From: Eucalyptus grandis
Taxonomy: Eukaryota; Streptophyta; Magnoliopsida; Myrtales; Myrtaceae
Reading direction: 5' to 3'
DNA length: 64,000 nt
Assembly: GCF_016545825.1 (NCBI RefSeq)
Contig: NC_052614.1
Span: 7,768,559-7,832,558, forward strand
The translations under genes and the position numbers were made by a program. Positions 53,863 to 64,000 of the stretch are shown here, piece after piece. The number at the start of each line of letters is the position of its first letter. Position 1 is the stretch's first letter. The notes under the pieces were generated by a model, which worked only from the letters and a program-made list of their open reading frames with translations, had not been told where the DNA came from and ran no database searches.

Positions 53863-55434
53863 AAGACCACCATTGAACTTCATCCTTCGAATAGCGACAT
53901 CGAGATAGTTTGGCTGAAAACTATAAAGCAAGCGCTTCTTGGGAGGCAACCCAAGCATTTTAATTATGTTTTTATTTATTTTTAAGTTTATGTTTTGCAA
54001 AAAAAAGATTAACTTTTCTCTATTTTATCCAGGTTAATTTTTAGGGAGCACATTTCAAGAGTTTAATCATCAAGATCATCTATGGACTTATCCTACAACC
54101 CGGGGAAGTTTTCTTCTTCCTATTCTATTTTTCGCATTGAGGACACTGCTTCATTCAAGTTTGGGGGGGAAGACAAATTTTTGGATAATTTTTTTATCAT
54201 TATTGTTTTCCTGGTTGTGAATTTTTATGATTCTTAGGAAAATTTAAATTTTATTTAAACTTGCAATTGATGTGTGAGTTAATCTTAATTCGATTATGTT
54301 GATCCACTTCTACCGAGCACTAAAAGTCCTTACTTTTTGAATTATGTGTAAATCTAGAGAACATTCATGTGAAATATGTGATTTTCTTATATTTCACCCA
54401 AATCTTAGAATTTGTTTGATTTTCTCTTGAGACGAAATCCTAAGCTAAATCTAACTGAGAAAATGATATAAGCAGTTTTTGGATCGATTGAGTCTTTCAA
54501 GCCAACCCTATTTATTTATCCCTAGTCACCCCGTTGAGCCTTAATTACTACCCAATTTTTCATTGGCACCCATATATATTTAACCTAGCCGTTATCAAAT
54601 TATATCCTTATCCCATGCCCTATGAACACGTTGATTTTCTTTTGGGATAAAAAAAAAATTATTTGAGCTTGATAGAAATTTGGGAGGAATGATGGAGTAT
54701 GAAAAAGAAAAAAAAAAAGGAAGTGATTGCTATGGTTGTTTGGGGTATATTGTCAAAAAAAAATGATTTTATGGTTCTCTATCCAACTTTCAATTGAGTG
54801 AGCCTTTTGTATATTCAATGGGTTGGAAATTTTCATGTTATATTAGGAGGGACTTTGGGAGAAACTCCACCATAAAGCAATTCAAGAAAAAAAGGCAAAA
54901 GAAAAAAAAAGGAATGGTGATATATGGTGGCAGAAAAATTACCTTGAAGGAGTGAAATTGGATTGTGACATTGGCTCTAATTAGATCCTAGAAATCAATG
55001 TGTTGATGGGTGATTTGAGCTTAAAATTCCCGTTATCTCACCTTTAGCCCAGCCTTACATTACAACCCGAGAAAAGTCCTATTGATTTTTGGTTGGATAA
55101 TTAGCTTACATTAGTGAAGAGAGGAATGAAAAGCAAACCTATGAGATTTGGTCATAATTATTGAGAATTTTTGAGAGGTTACATGTCAATGTGAATTTAT
55201 CTTGATTGCATATAATTTGAAAAAGATGAGGGTTCACACACACACTTGGATCATATAGTTAGAATTGGTCTTAACTTATGAATCGATTTCAATGTTTGGA
55301 TGAAATTTGTGTTTTTCTTTGAATTGTGAATTTGAGCAATTATAGAGAGATGTCATGGAAAAGGTTATTAGGTTGAGTATATGTTATGTCTTACTTTTGC
55401 TCGAGGACTAACAAAATATTAAGTTTGGGGGTTT
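53863..55434 (+). other. Gypsy-G long non-coding 3' region with two PPT-like tracts
   Basis: No ORF of note on either strand, so there is no env-like gene. A PPT-like CAAGTTTGGGGGGGAAG at about 54155-54172 follows GAGGACACTGCTTCA. A second, AAGTTTGGGGGTTT, lies at 55421-55434 against the 3' LTR. Poly-A runs occur at 54649, 54705 and 54895. Confidence 0.7.
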
Positions 55435-56597
55435 TGATAACTCTATAAAAATAGAGTTATTTTACCTATTTTAGGCAACAATTAATGCATTATCTATGAG
55501 AAAAATATTTGGATTTCCTTCTGATTATTTGAATTTTCCTTGTTTATGCAGAATAATGAGATATTGAGAAGATAAGGAAAAGAATGGCAATTATCAGGAA
55601 TTCAAATAAAAGCAGCAGTGGAAGATGAATATCAAATCAGGAAATTCTTGATTTTGTTCCCTAATGTTATCTACAAGCATTGGGAGATAGATATTTTAGA
55701 TTTCCTATAAATAGGAAAGAGAGAGAGCAGCTAGGTTTTTTAGGGTTGTTAAATCGTTTTTCATTCTTCTGAGAGTTTTTCAAGTATTTTGAAGAGAAGA
55801 CAAAAGTGGTGACATAATTCTTGTCCTTTGATTCAAGATGCTGGGTTTGACCTATATTTTTATTTTTATTTCTTATTCTACTATGTTCTAATTTTCTTTT
55901 GTTAGGGCTACGATATAGCCTAACCATGATGATATGAATTTCATGATTTTTATGTTTTACAATTGATTTCATTCATGTGAGTTATATATTATTGCGTTTA
56001 ATGCTTTTGAGTGACTAGCACCACTTGAATGATCGATGTGCATATTTGAGACGAGAGGTGATAATATGCAATTGCTCATTATAATATATAACCATGAATT
56101 AAACGTGGATAGAAATATACCGCGTTATTTGTGTAGCTTTCGGTGATAAGGTGATCCAAAATACTCATTGTAAACCGGGAATATTCATAATTTTTAATGC
56201 ACTCATGTTTATTTTAATTCACATAGAGATATAGTGGATTAATAAGCTGAGTAGGTTTGCTATACCTAGAGATAGGATAGTAAATAGATTAGGAAATTCC
56301 GCTATCACATGTTTGATATTGTTCTTGTATTCACAACAATCTGAAATTCATATCTAATGGTTATGGTGAAATCAGATACTCTAACATATTTATCTGATTG
56401 ATTTTACTGCATTTAATCTTCAAGTTTTGTTTTCAATTTATTCTAAATTATATTTTGATTTGTTAGATAAATTTTAGAATTAATCTATTTTAGTATTTAA
56501 TTAGTTTATTAATCATCGATCTCCGTGGGACGATACTTTTTCTCATCATTATATTACTTGTTCGATACGTGCACTTGCGTTTAGAATTTCATGAACA
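55435..56597 (+). repeat. Gypsy-G 3' LTR
   Basis: 1163 bp, nearly identical to 47391-48552; ends TTTCATGAACA, followed by ATGCT. Confidence 0.93.
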
Positions 56598-56602
56598 ATG
56601 CT

Positions 56603-59475
56603 TTGTAAATATATTCGCCAGTTAATTCTTTTAATCAATAAACTGAATCGAAACTTCTCCATTTTGAACATGATCTCTAATGAAATAATGTCGAATCTCT
56701 ATATGTTTTGCTCTTGAGTGAAGAATCGGATTCTTGGTGAGATTGATTACGCTGGTGTTGTCACATTTGATTTCAGTGTATGAATATTCAATTCCAAAGT
56801 CTCTTAGCTGTTGCTTTATCCATAGAATTTGTGAATAACAACTTCCAAGAGCTACATACTCTGCTTCTGCTGTAAAAAGAGCTACTGTACTTTGCTTCCT
56901 TGAAAACCAAGATATTGTCCTACTTCCAAGTAGTTGACGGGTGCCCGAGGCGCTCTTTCTATCAACTCTGCATCCGACTAGGTCTGCGTCTGAGTATCTA
57001 AGAAGAGTAAAGTCTCATTCTTTAGGATACCAAAGACCCAAATTTGAAGTTGAGGCAATGTATTTGATAACACGCTTTGCAGCACTTAAATGAGATTCTT
57101 TAGGTCTGATTGAAATCGGCATAAATACAAACACTAAACAAAATGTCGTGGTCTAGAAGCTGATTAGATAAAGAAGTGAACCAATGATACTCCTGTATAA
57201 CTTCTGGTCAACTTTCTTTCCTCCTTCATCTTTGTCTATCTTCAATGAACTTGATATTGGTATATCAATCTTTTTGCAATTTTCGAGATCAAACTTTTTG
57301 ACAAGTTCTTTGGCATACTTTTCTTGATGAATAAAGATTCCCTCCTTTAGTTGTTTCACTTGAAACCCAAGAAAGAAGGTTAGTTCACCCATCATGCTCA
57401 TTTCAAACTCATCTTGCATAGACTTAGAGAATTTTTAGTCTGTCGTACCAAGCTCGAGGTGCTTGCTTTAAACCATATAAGGCATTTTCAGTCCGAATAC
57501 GAGTCCCCCGGGTTTCCTTGGGTCTTCAAAACCGGGTGGTTTCCACATAGACTTCCTCTTGGATAAATTCATTTAGGAAAGCACTTTTGACGTCAATTTG
57601 GAATAACCTAAAATTCTTATAACAAGCAAAAAGCAAGTAATAATCTAATTACTTCTAATCTTGCTACTGGTGCGTAAGTCTCATCATAGTCTATCCATTC
57701 TTCTTACATATATCCCTTGGCCACGAGTCTTGCTTTGTTTCTTACAACTTTTCCTTTCTCGTTCATTTTGTTCCTGAAAACTCATTTAGCTCCAATGATG
57801 GATTTACCTTTCGATTTAGGAGTCAATTCCCAGACATCATTGATGCTGAATTGCCTGAGTTCTTCTTGCATAGCTTCAATCCAGCTTTTATCAGTTAAAG
57901 CTTCTTCTATGCTCTTGGGTTCTATTTCATAAATAAGAGCCACAGCACTAGACTCTTCGCGCCTTTCGGATCTTGTGCGAATTCCTTCATTAATATTACC
58001 AATAATGAGATCTTTGGGATGACTAGACTTATGCTTTTAGTTGCTAGTTGATTTGTCAGATTGTTGATCTTTTTCTTCATTTGAATCTTCGTTGATCATT
58101 TGTTGCTCGTCTTCCGAAGGTTGAGCTGCTTCTGGAGATTTAGACTTTGTAGAGTCTGGAGCAGGTTCAGATTCTTCAAGATGAGTGTGAATCGATTGAT
58201 TTTGCATAAAATCTTGAAATTTGACATTCATTGATTCCTCCACAAATTGAGTCTTCTTGTTGTAAACTCTATAAGTTTTGCTTGTGATAGAATATCCAAG
58301 GAAAATACATTCATCTGATTTTTCTTCAAACTTACCAACTCGATCATTTGCATTTTTCAATATAAAACATTTACATCCAAACACATGAAAATATTAAATA
58401 ATGGGCTTCTTTCCTTTGAATAACTCATAGGGATTTTTCTCCAGAATAGGCCTTAGAAAGACTCTATTAATAATATAACATGCTATAGAAACTGCTTCAG
58501 CCCAAAAACGAGAAGAGATGTTACTTTCAATTAAAAGAGTTCTAACCATTTCTTGAAGCGACCTATTCTTTCTTTCCAATACTCCATTTTGCTCTGGAGT
58601 ATATTGTGAAGAGAACACATGCTGAAAACCAGATTCATCACAGAATTTTGTAAAGTCTTGATTTTCAAATTCACCTCCATGGTTTGTTCGTATACTTGAA
58701 ATAACATACCATTTCTCATTTTGGACCTTTTTAACATTATAAAATAGGAAAATGTTTCAGACTTACTTACTAGGAAATATACCCAAGTGAATCGTGAATA
58801 ATCATCCACAATCACTAGACAGTATTTCTTACCTCCAATGCTCTGAGTTCTGGATGGTCCAAAGATATCCATATGCAAGAGCTGCAGTACACGATTAGTG
58901 GAAACTTGATTTGTTGGTTTGAATGAGTTTTTTACCTGTTTTCCCAACACGCATGGTGTGCATAGATCAGACTTTTGGTATGACAGACTAGGTAGTCCAC
59001 GAACAAGCTTCTTTGCTAAGATTTTGGCTATTTGCTTCATGTTGATGTGCCCAAGTTTTCTGTGCCATAAGTTTGCTTCTTCTTAAATTGAGATTAGACA
59101 ATGAGTTCCATCTGGTTTGATATCCAAGAGGTAGATATTCCCATGTCTTCGACCTGTGAAAGACTAAGAGGAGTCTTTACTGGTTCATGAGTATATTCTT
59201 TCATGAAAGTTGATTTTGAAACCAGTGTCGCATAGCTGACTGATACTTAGCAAATTGTAGTTGAGTCTCTCTACTATGGAAACATTACTGATCGTGAGGC
59301 TTCTAATCTTTACAGTTCCGTATCCCATAATTCTTCCTTTGTTGTTTCCTCCAAAAGAAAATTTTCCACCATTAACTTGAACAAGCTTTATGAAACAATT
59401 TGAATCTCCTGTCATATGCCTTGAGCATCCACTATTTAGGTACCATTTAACCTTTTTCTTGATAGTGACCTGCAT
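56603..59475 (-). pseudogene. Sire-F pol: protease, integrase, reverse transcriptase (YVDD deleted), RNase H
   Basis: ATG 59475-59473, 13 nt after the gag stop. Protease WYLNSGCSRHMTGDSNC has Asn in place of the catalytic Asp (D-S-G to N-S-G). Integrase 59040-58037: MKQIAKILAKKLVRGL, CTPCVLGKQVKNSF, HMDIFGPSRTQSIGGK, VDDYSRFTWVYF, YTPEQNGVLERKNRSLQEM, with frameshifts near 58740 and 58390. RT: the N-terminal part is damaged, and at 57435 about 143 bp is missing compared with Sire-B (about 6278-6420), which removes the segment with IYVDD. The remainder reads SMMGELTFFLGFQVKQLKEG (57419-57153). RNase H runs to the gypsy insertion. Confidence 0.85.
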
Positions 59476-59488
59476 TTAGAAAAGAGAC

Positions 59489-61204
59489 TCAAGCTTTCTT
59501 TGGTACCCATATTTTCTTGGGTCCATTGGTGTTAATGTAATATACGGTTTTTGCCCATACCTTCTTAACAGGTTTTCAAACCATATGACATTCTTTCTCA
59601 AAATGATCTAAGCTATTGCACTTAGAACATTTAAGAGCACTGCGACCTACTGGTTTTACAAAAACTTTTTGGAAATGATTTTTGTAAGCATCTCTCGTAG
59701 GTCTTTGTTTAATTCTTTCCTTTACTTTAGAAAAATCAATTAGAGGAATGGTTTAAGCAGTCATTCCTAAACCTGATTTGTTGAAGTAAGGTCTTTGTGC
59801 TGAAATAATTTTTTCAAGTTTCTCAGATCTTATAGAAAATCTTTTAGAAATACTTGAGATATCATTTTTCAAGAATGCATTTTCTTTTGAAAGATTGTCT
59901 GCATTTTCTTTCAAAGTAGTAACAGTTTTGTCTAAACTTTTGACATTTTCTTTCCAAACATTTTCCTGTTGTTTCAGTGCAGAATTCCTCCTTTTAAGTT
60001 CGAAATCCTTTTTAAGAGAAGTTTTCAGACTAAGACACAATTCATCAATGTATCTAGAGACTTTAGTAGGGATTTTCAAATTACTTACCTCGATTTCACT
60101 TTGTCTAAATCTCGAGTCTGTCTCGGAGTCTGAATCCGAGTCGATTGTGCTATGAGACAAATATTGGCATAATCATCATCATTTTCTTCAAATTCTGTAT
60201 TACTCCAAGTTTCTGCTTTAAGTGCCTTTCGATATTTCTCAACTTTTCCTTTCTTTTTCCTCGGAAGGGGACAAGTTGGAGTCGATATGTCTCTTTTTCT
60301 TACATTCAAAGCAGTTACATCTTTATTGGATTCATCATCCTCAACAGACTTAGTCTCATTTGCTTTTGAAAATTTTGTTTCTTTGGATTGAATCTTCTCC
60401 CCTTTATGTTTAGTTTTCTGAATCTTCTTATCATGAGAGCAAGCTCTTCATCGTCCATATTGTCTTCAGAATCTGTGACATCATAATCATCATTAGATTT
60501 TAATGCAATGGATTTTTTTACCTTTAAGATCTTCATCTTCGTTGGTTTGCTCCACTTCATAAGATTGAAGAGTCCCAACCAATTCGTCAACGAGATAGTG
60601 GCATGATTCTTTGTGTCTCTCTTATTGAGGTCTTTATGTGATTCCAATCCTTGGACAGTCCACGCAGAGCTTGTTTGCCTTCATGGGTTCGAAATTGGTT
60701 GACCTTGATATTCAAGACCATTCACGATTTCTGTAAAAAACGACTAAACATGTCGGTGATAGATTCTCCCGATTTGATTTTGAATGCTTCGTATTGACCA
60801 GAGCGAATGTTGATTTTGGTTTCTTTCACTCGATCGGTTCCTTCATAGGTGATGTGTAATCTATCCCGAGACTTCTTTAGCTGTATCACAAGAAGATATC
60901 TGTTATATTCAGTAGGAGATAATGCACAATATAAAGAATAAATTGCTTTTGCATTAAGAGCTCGTCTCTTGGTTATCTCTTCTTGAGTCATTTCACTAGA
61001 CTCAACGGCTTCTTTTCCTCTTTCTAAGACAGGTGCAGCTTTAGGAATGATTCCTTTGTCTACCACATCCCATTCCAGAGGATCATTTGATCTTAGGAAT
61101 GCCTTCATTTTGTTTTTCCATATGTTGTATTCCTTTCCGTCAAAATAAGGCGGTCTGGTATTGCTTTGCCCTTCAACCAGTCCTGGAGCCAACATACTAG
61201 CCAT
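59489..61204 (-). pseudogene. Sire-F gag
   Basis: Starts MASMLAPGLVEGQSNTRPPY at 61204. The N-terminal part is open to 60722 (YNIWKNKMKAFLRSNDPLEW; HITYEGTDRVKETKINI) with the local sequence changed near 60895 by small indels. Further frameshifts near 60720, 60590 and 60300; the first zinc knuckle is destroyed there. 60160-59753 encodes the coiled-coil part (DELCLSLKTSLKKDFELKRR; LKENADNLSKENAFLKND). The gag stop is at 59491-59489. Confidence 0.83.
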
Positions 61205-61254
61205 GGATCTTTAACTCTGAAGTAAAACACTTCAACTTAAGTGAGTACACAAGC

Positions 61255-61266
61255 TCTGATACCAAT
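61255..61266 (-). other. Sire-F primer-binding site (initiator tRNA-Met)
   Basis: Minus strand ATTGGTATCAGA directly after the 5' LTR. Confidence 0.88.
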
Positions 61267-62210
61267 TGTTAAAGCTAGTATGAGCACCTAGAGGGGGGTG
61301 AATAGGTGTAAAAATAATTTTACGAGATAAGTGTGCAATACTAATCAATAATAGATTATGAAAAGGAAATTCGTCTCTTGTAAACAAAACGAGTTACGAT
61401 TAAAGTAAAAGAGCGTAGGGAAGAGAATATGAACACGAGTTTATAGTGGTTCGGCTTAATCCAAGCTTACGTCCACTCTTCCGCACCGACAGCCCCACCG
61501 GGCTGGATTTCACTATGAAATAAAAGAGTTGTTACAAAGAAAGCTCTTCCTTGATTCCACAAAGTGTAGAGACTCTACTACACTTCCTCAAGATCTCTCA
61601 AAGATATCATCAACTCTTTTTTACATACAAGATTTCGCTTAACAGTTTAATTGACTAAGAACAAGGAGCTTCAGACTTTGGAATTTTTCTATCGCGCACC
61701 TTCTCGAACAACTGGAACGTCTTCCTTATATACTCCTTCATGCCATCACACCCGTTGGCACTTACCAAAGGAATTCTTCCAATCTACCCGTTGGACAGAA
61801 TCAATTAGGAAGATTTTCGAGCTATTTAAGGAACATGACGATAGCCCATCAATCATGCTCGCTCATACGATCAGGATCTAGGTTTCCATAAGTAGAACCT
61901 TCTAAGTATACTTCGCCAATCAATGGATCCAAAATCCCTGAATCAATCTTGATTTGAATAATGGATTCCGATATGCTATATCCAGCCAAGAGATTTTCTT
62001 TAGTCGACGAATCAAATCTTTAACGAAATATTTCATTTCGGATAAGCCTTTTTCGACGGTCTAGAAACTGTCAATGAGGATAAAGTTTGAGTCTTGAGTC
62101 TGGTAGTTCGGAGGTCTTCAAACTTTGATGGAAGAGTCTACAAGTCTTCAGACTAGACTGATGGAAACGTTTTGTCAACTTCAAAACACTCAAGGGAGTT
62201 TTTTCCAACA
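61267..62210 (-). repeat. Sire-F 5' LTR
   Basis: 944 bp, plus-strand TGTTAAAGCTAGTATG ... TTTTTTCCAACA, then the TSD GAAAC. Direct repeat of 43746-44684 with scattered changes. Confidence 0.92.
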
Positions 62211-63744
62211 GAAACTTCATAGCAGAATAGAGTTGCTGAAAGAAAAAATAGGCATATGCTTGAGGTTACCCGAGCATTGTTATTCTCAGGAAATTTACCC
62301 AAGACATATTGGGTTGACGCAGTCCTTACTAGCTACTACTTAATCAATTGTTTACCTAGTAAAGTGTTGGGGGTATAAAGTTTCCAATTGAAAGTCTGTA
62401 TGGCCGAAAATTTGGTATCTCTCACCTAAGAATTTTCGGATGTGTGTGTTATGTGCATTCTCAATTTGGTGACAAGCTGGATCCACGGGCTCGAAAGTGT
62501 GTGTTTATGGGATACTCAAATGTCAAGAAGGGATACAAATGCTATGAACCAAGTACTAGACGTGTTTATATTTCTCGTGATGTTGTCTTCGATGAGGCTC
62601 ACATGTTTTTTGCTAGAAATCAAATTCAGGGAGAGCAAGATGACTATTCTGAATTTTTGTTTTCTATCCTACCTATCGGGGATTCAATGTTGGATCAAGA
62701 GGAAATTCCAACAACGGCTGTTCAAGGGAGTCAGCTTGTCCCTAATGTCGATGTTGTTCCTGATATTGCTACCATTACAACAGATATGGCTGATTTGAAA
62801 GTAGAGGTTGAAAATGCAATAGAGGTAGATCCAGCGGATATGGTACCTAATATCTCAGCCTTAACCCGTAGGTCATCACGCATTCCAAGGCCTTCAACAT
62901 GGCTCTGTGATTTTTTAACGTATTATACGGCTCAGCATTCTATTCAAGATTTTATTGGGTATGATAGAATTTCCCATAATTAGTTAAGTTTCTTATCTGC
63001 CATTGAAAATCAACAGGAACCCAATACCTTCTTGGAAGCATGTAAAAGTAGTGTGTGGGTGAATGCCATGAAAGATGAACTTTAGGCATTGGACCGTAAC
63101 CATACTTGGGAATTTGTTAAATTGCCAAACGGGAAAAAAACAATTGGATGTCGGTGGATTTACAAGATTAAATACAATAGTGACGGTTCGGTTGAGAGGT
63201 ACAAAGCTCCGCTTATCGCAAAAGGGTATACTCAAACATATGGGATAGACTACAAGGACACATTTGCTCCTATAGTGAAAATGAACACTATTCGTGTCAT
63301 TCTATCTGTGGCAGTTAACTATAGCTAGCCATTGTTTCAGATGGATGTGAAGAATGATTTCCTCCAAGGAGACTTAGAGGAAGAGGTTTATATGGATCTT
63401 CCTCTAAGACATCCCTTAGAGAATAATAAGGGAATGGTTTGCAAATTAAAGAAGGCAATACATGGTCTTAGACGGTCACCTAGAGCATGGTATGGCAAAC
63501 TAAGTTCCACACTCGTTAGATTTGATTTCAAAAGGAGCGCAACTGATTCTTCGATGTTTACTAAAGTAACTGGTGAAGGTATTGTTGCTATTATCATTTA
63601 TGTTGATGATCTTATTATTACTAGTAGTAACTTAGCAGGTATTGCAAAACTTAAACAGTTGTTGAGCAACGAGTTTGACATTAAAGATATTGGAAAATTG
63701 AGGTATTTTTTGGGGATAGAGGTAGGAAGTTCTAACAAAGGTAT
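62211..63744 (+). pseudogene. Copia-E pol continued: integrase second half and reverse transcriptase
   Basis: After the target duplication: NRVAERKNRHMLEVTRALLF, YWVDAVLTSYYLINCLPSKV, a frameshift near 62370, then ISHLRIFGCVCYVHSQFGDK and GYSNVKKGYKCYEPSTRRVY (62444-62983, open 179 codons). TAG at 62981 and TAG at 63083 (after MKDEL). [45 protein letters not shown] at about 63327 in place of a Trp, FQMDVKNDFLQGDLEEEVYM, HGLRRSPRAWYGKLSS and the intact catalytic IIIYVDDLIITSSN. It stops after RYFLGIEVGSSNKG. Confidence 0.85.
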
Positions 63745-63809
63745 TGTTGACACCTAATTTATATTTTCAAGCGCGCGCGCACACGCACGCACACACACGC
63801 ACACACACG

Positions 63810-63889
<80 letters not shown>

Positions 63890-64000
63890 TTGATTGAAAA
63901 AAAAAGCCGTGGGGGTCGGGTCGGGCCGGATCCGGCCTTGGCCTGGCCCACCCCTCTTCCTCTTCTTTTCCCCTCTATTTTCATTTTTCTTTTCTCGTTG
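63745..64000. mobile_element. Possible start of another LTR element inserted in Copia-E
   Basis: Copia-E RT breaks off in mid-domain and TGTTGACACCTAATTT begins at 63745. TGTTGACACC is a frequent start of plant gypsy LTRs. The rest contains a (CA)n tract and a GC-rich stretch (63908-63950). Too little is in the window to confirm. Confidence 0.35.
63769..63888. repeat. (CA)n/(CG) dinucleotide microsatellite, about 120 bp
   Basis: Alternating purine-pyrimidine throughout: GCGCGC, then mixed CACG/CACA, ending in about 40 CA units. Likely length-polymorphic and able to adopt left-handed DNA. Confidence 0.97.

Larger units (their letters stand above)
47391..56597 (+). mobile_element. Gypsy-G: Ty3/gypsy retrotransposon, Athila/Tat-like, youngest insertion
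   Basis: LTRs 47391-48552 and 55435-56597, tRNA-Asp-type primer site, gag, protease, RT, RNase H, integrase (gypsy order with integrase last), then a 1.57-kb non-coding tail, 9207 bp in all. Flanking 5-mers AGGCT (47386-47390) and ATGCT (56598-56602) differ by one base. By eye the two LTRs differ at about 17 bases plus six small indels over 1.16 kb, far fewer than in the surrounding elements, which fits the innermost position. Confidence 0.92.
43746..62210 (-). mobile_element. Sire-F: Sirevirus-type Ty1/copia retrotransposon split by a gypsy element
   Basis: LTRs 43746-44684 and 61267-62210; flanking duplications GAAAC at 43741-43745 and 62211-62215, identical. The minus-strand order is 5' LTR, primer site (61266-61255), gag, pol, third ORF, 3' LTR. 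Gypsy-G occupies 47391-56597, so the element's own length is about 9.26 kb. It is of the same subfamily as Sire-B (LTR and protein ends match closely). It has lost its terminal PPT and its RT YVDD box. Confidence 0.92.
40772..63744 (+). mobile_element. Copia-E: Ty1/copia retrotransposon hosting Sire-F
   Basis: LTR (40772-41685), primer site, gag, protease and first half of integrase to 43745, then the Sire-F insertion, then the second half of integrase and RT from 62211 to 63744. With Sire-F and one GAAAC copy removed, the integrase frame runs on (SCVET ... NRVAERKNRHMLEV). RT breaks off after LRYFLGIEVGSSNKGI. The 3' LTR is not in the window. Confidence 0.82.

Noticed and set aside
63754..63984. 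Minus-strand Val/Cys repeat frame
   Set aside because: Translation of the (CA)n microsatellite.

Overview
The window is nuclear DNA from a flowering plant, very probably a eudicot. It is AT-rich and mostly made of LTR retrotransposons, with Mutator-like and Tourist-like foldback elements and a small cluster of intron-containing ankyrin-repeat genes of the ANK/PGG type. A Myrtales-like genome is only a weak guess, from the style of the GC-cored foldback elements and the ANK/PGG family. No bacterial, organellar, rRNA, tRNA or CRISPR feature was found.

Left part (1-15153): a Ty1/copia element (Copia-A, minus strand) runs off the left edge. Its 5' LTR is at 14707-15153. It is split between integrase and reverse transcriptase by a Sirevirus-type copia element (Sire-B, minus, 1430-11201) with 5-bp target duplications AGTTG.

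Middle part (15154-36450): host DNA with an ANK/PGG gene cluster on the minus strand. One gene can be traced across two exons, 30453-29896 and 19047-18363. Its roughly 10.8-kb intron holds a Mutator-like foldback element (29031-29765) and a second Sirevirus (Sire-C, plus, 19344-29020), which landed inside the foldback element's own target duplication. Two further first-exon relics lie at about 31009-31300 and 35804-36273. Other host features are an inverted copy of the cluster's intergenic DNA, a 260-bp tandem duplication, a dispersed 340-bp repeat and several foldback elements with GC-rich centres.

Right part (36451-64000): a nest of retrotransposons. Copia-D (plus, 36451-40771) is cut by Copia-E (plus, 40772 onward). 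Copia-E is interrupted inside its integrase by Sire-F (minus, 43746-62210, TSD GAAAC). Sire-F is interrupted in its RNase H region by an Athila/Tat-like Ty3/gypsy element (Gypsy-G, plus, 47391-56597). Copia-E stops at about 63745, where another LTR may begin, followed by a (CA)n tract.

The three Sirevirus copies share one plan: an initiator-Met tRNA primer site; gag; pol starting in another frame exactly 13 nt after the gag stop; a third ORF of roughly 700 codons; and polypurine tracts. The third ORF resembles the plant transposon/Athila ORF1-type domain and is followed by an acidic tail and a coiled coil. Two copies have a TATA-like box about 120-150 bp upstream of this ORF. Every retroelement gene is broken by stops or frameshifts, many of them Gln or Trp codons changed in a way that fits deamination of methylated cytosine. 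None looks able to move by itself.
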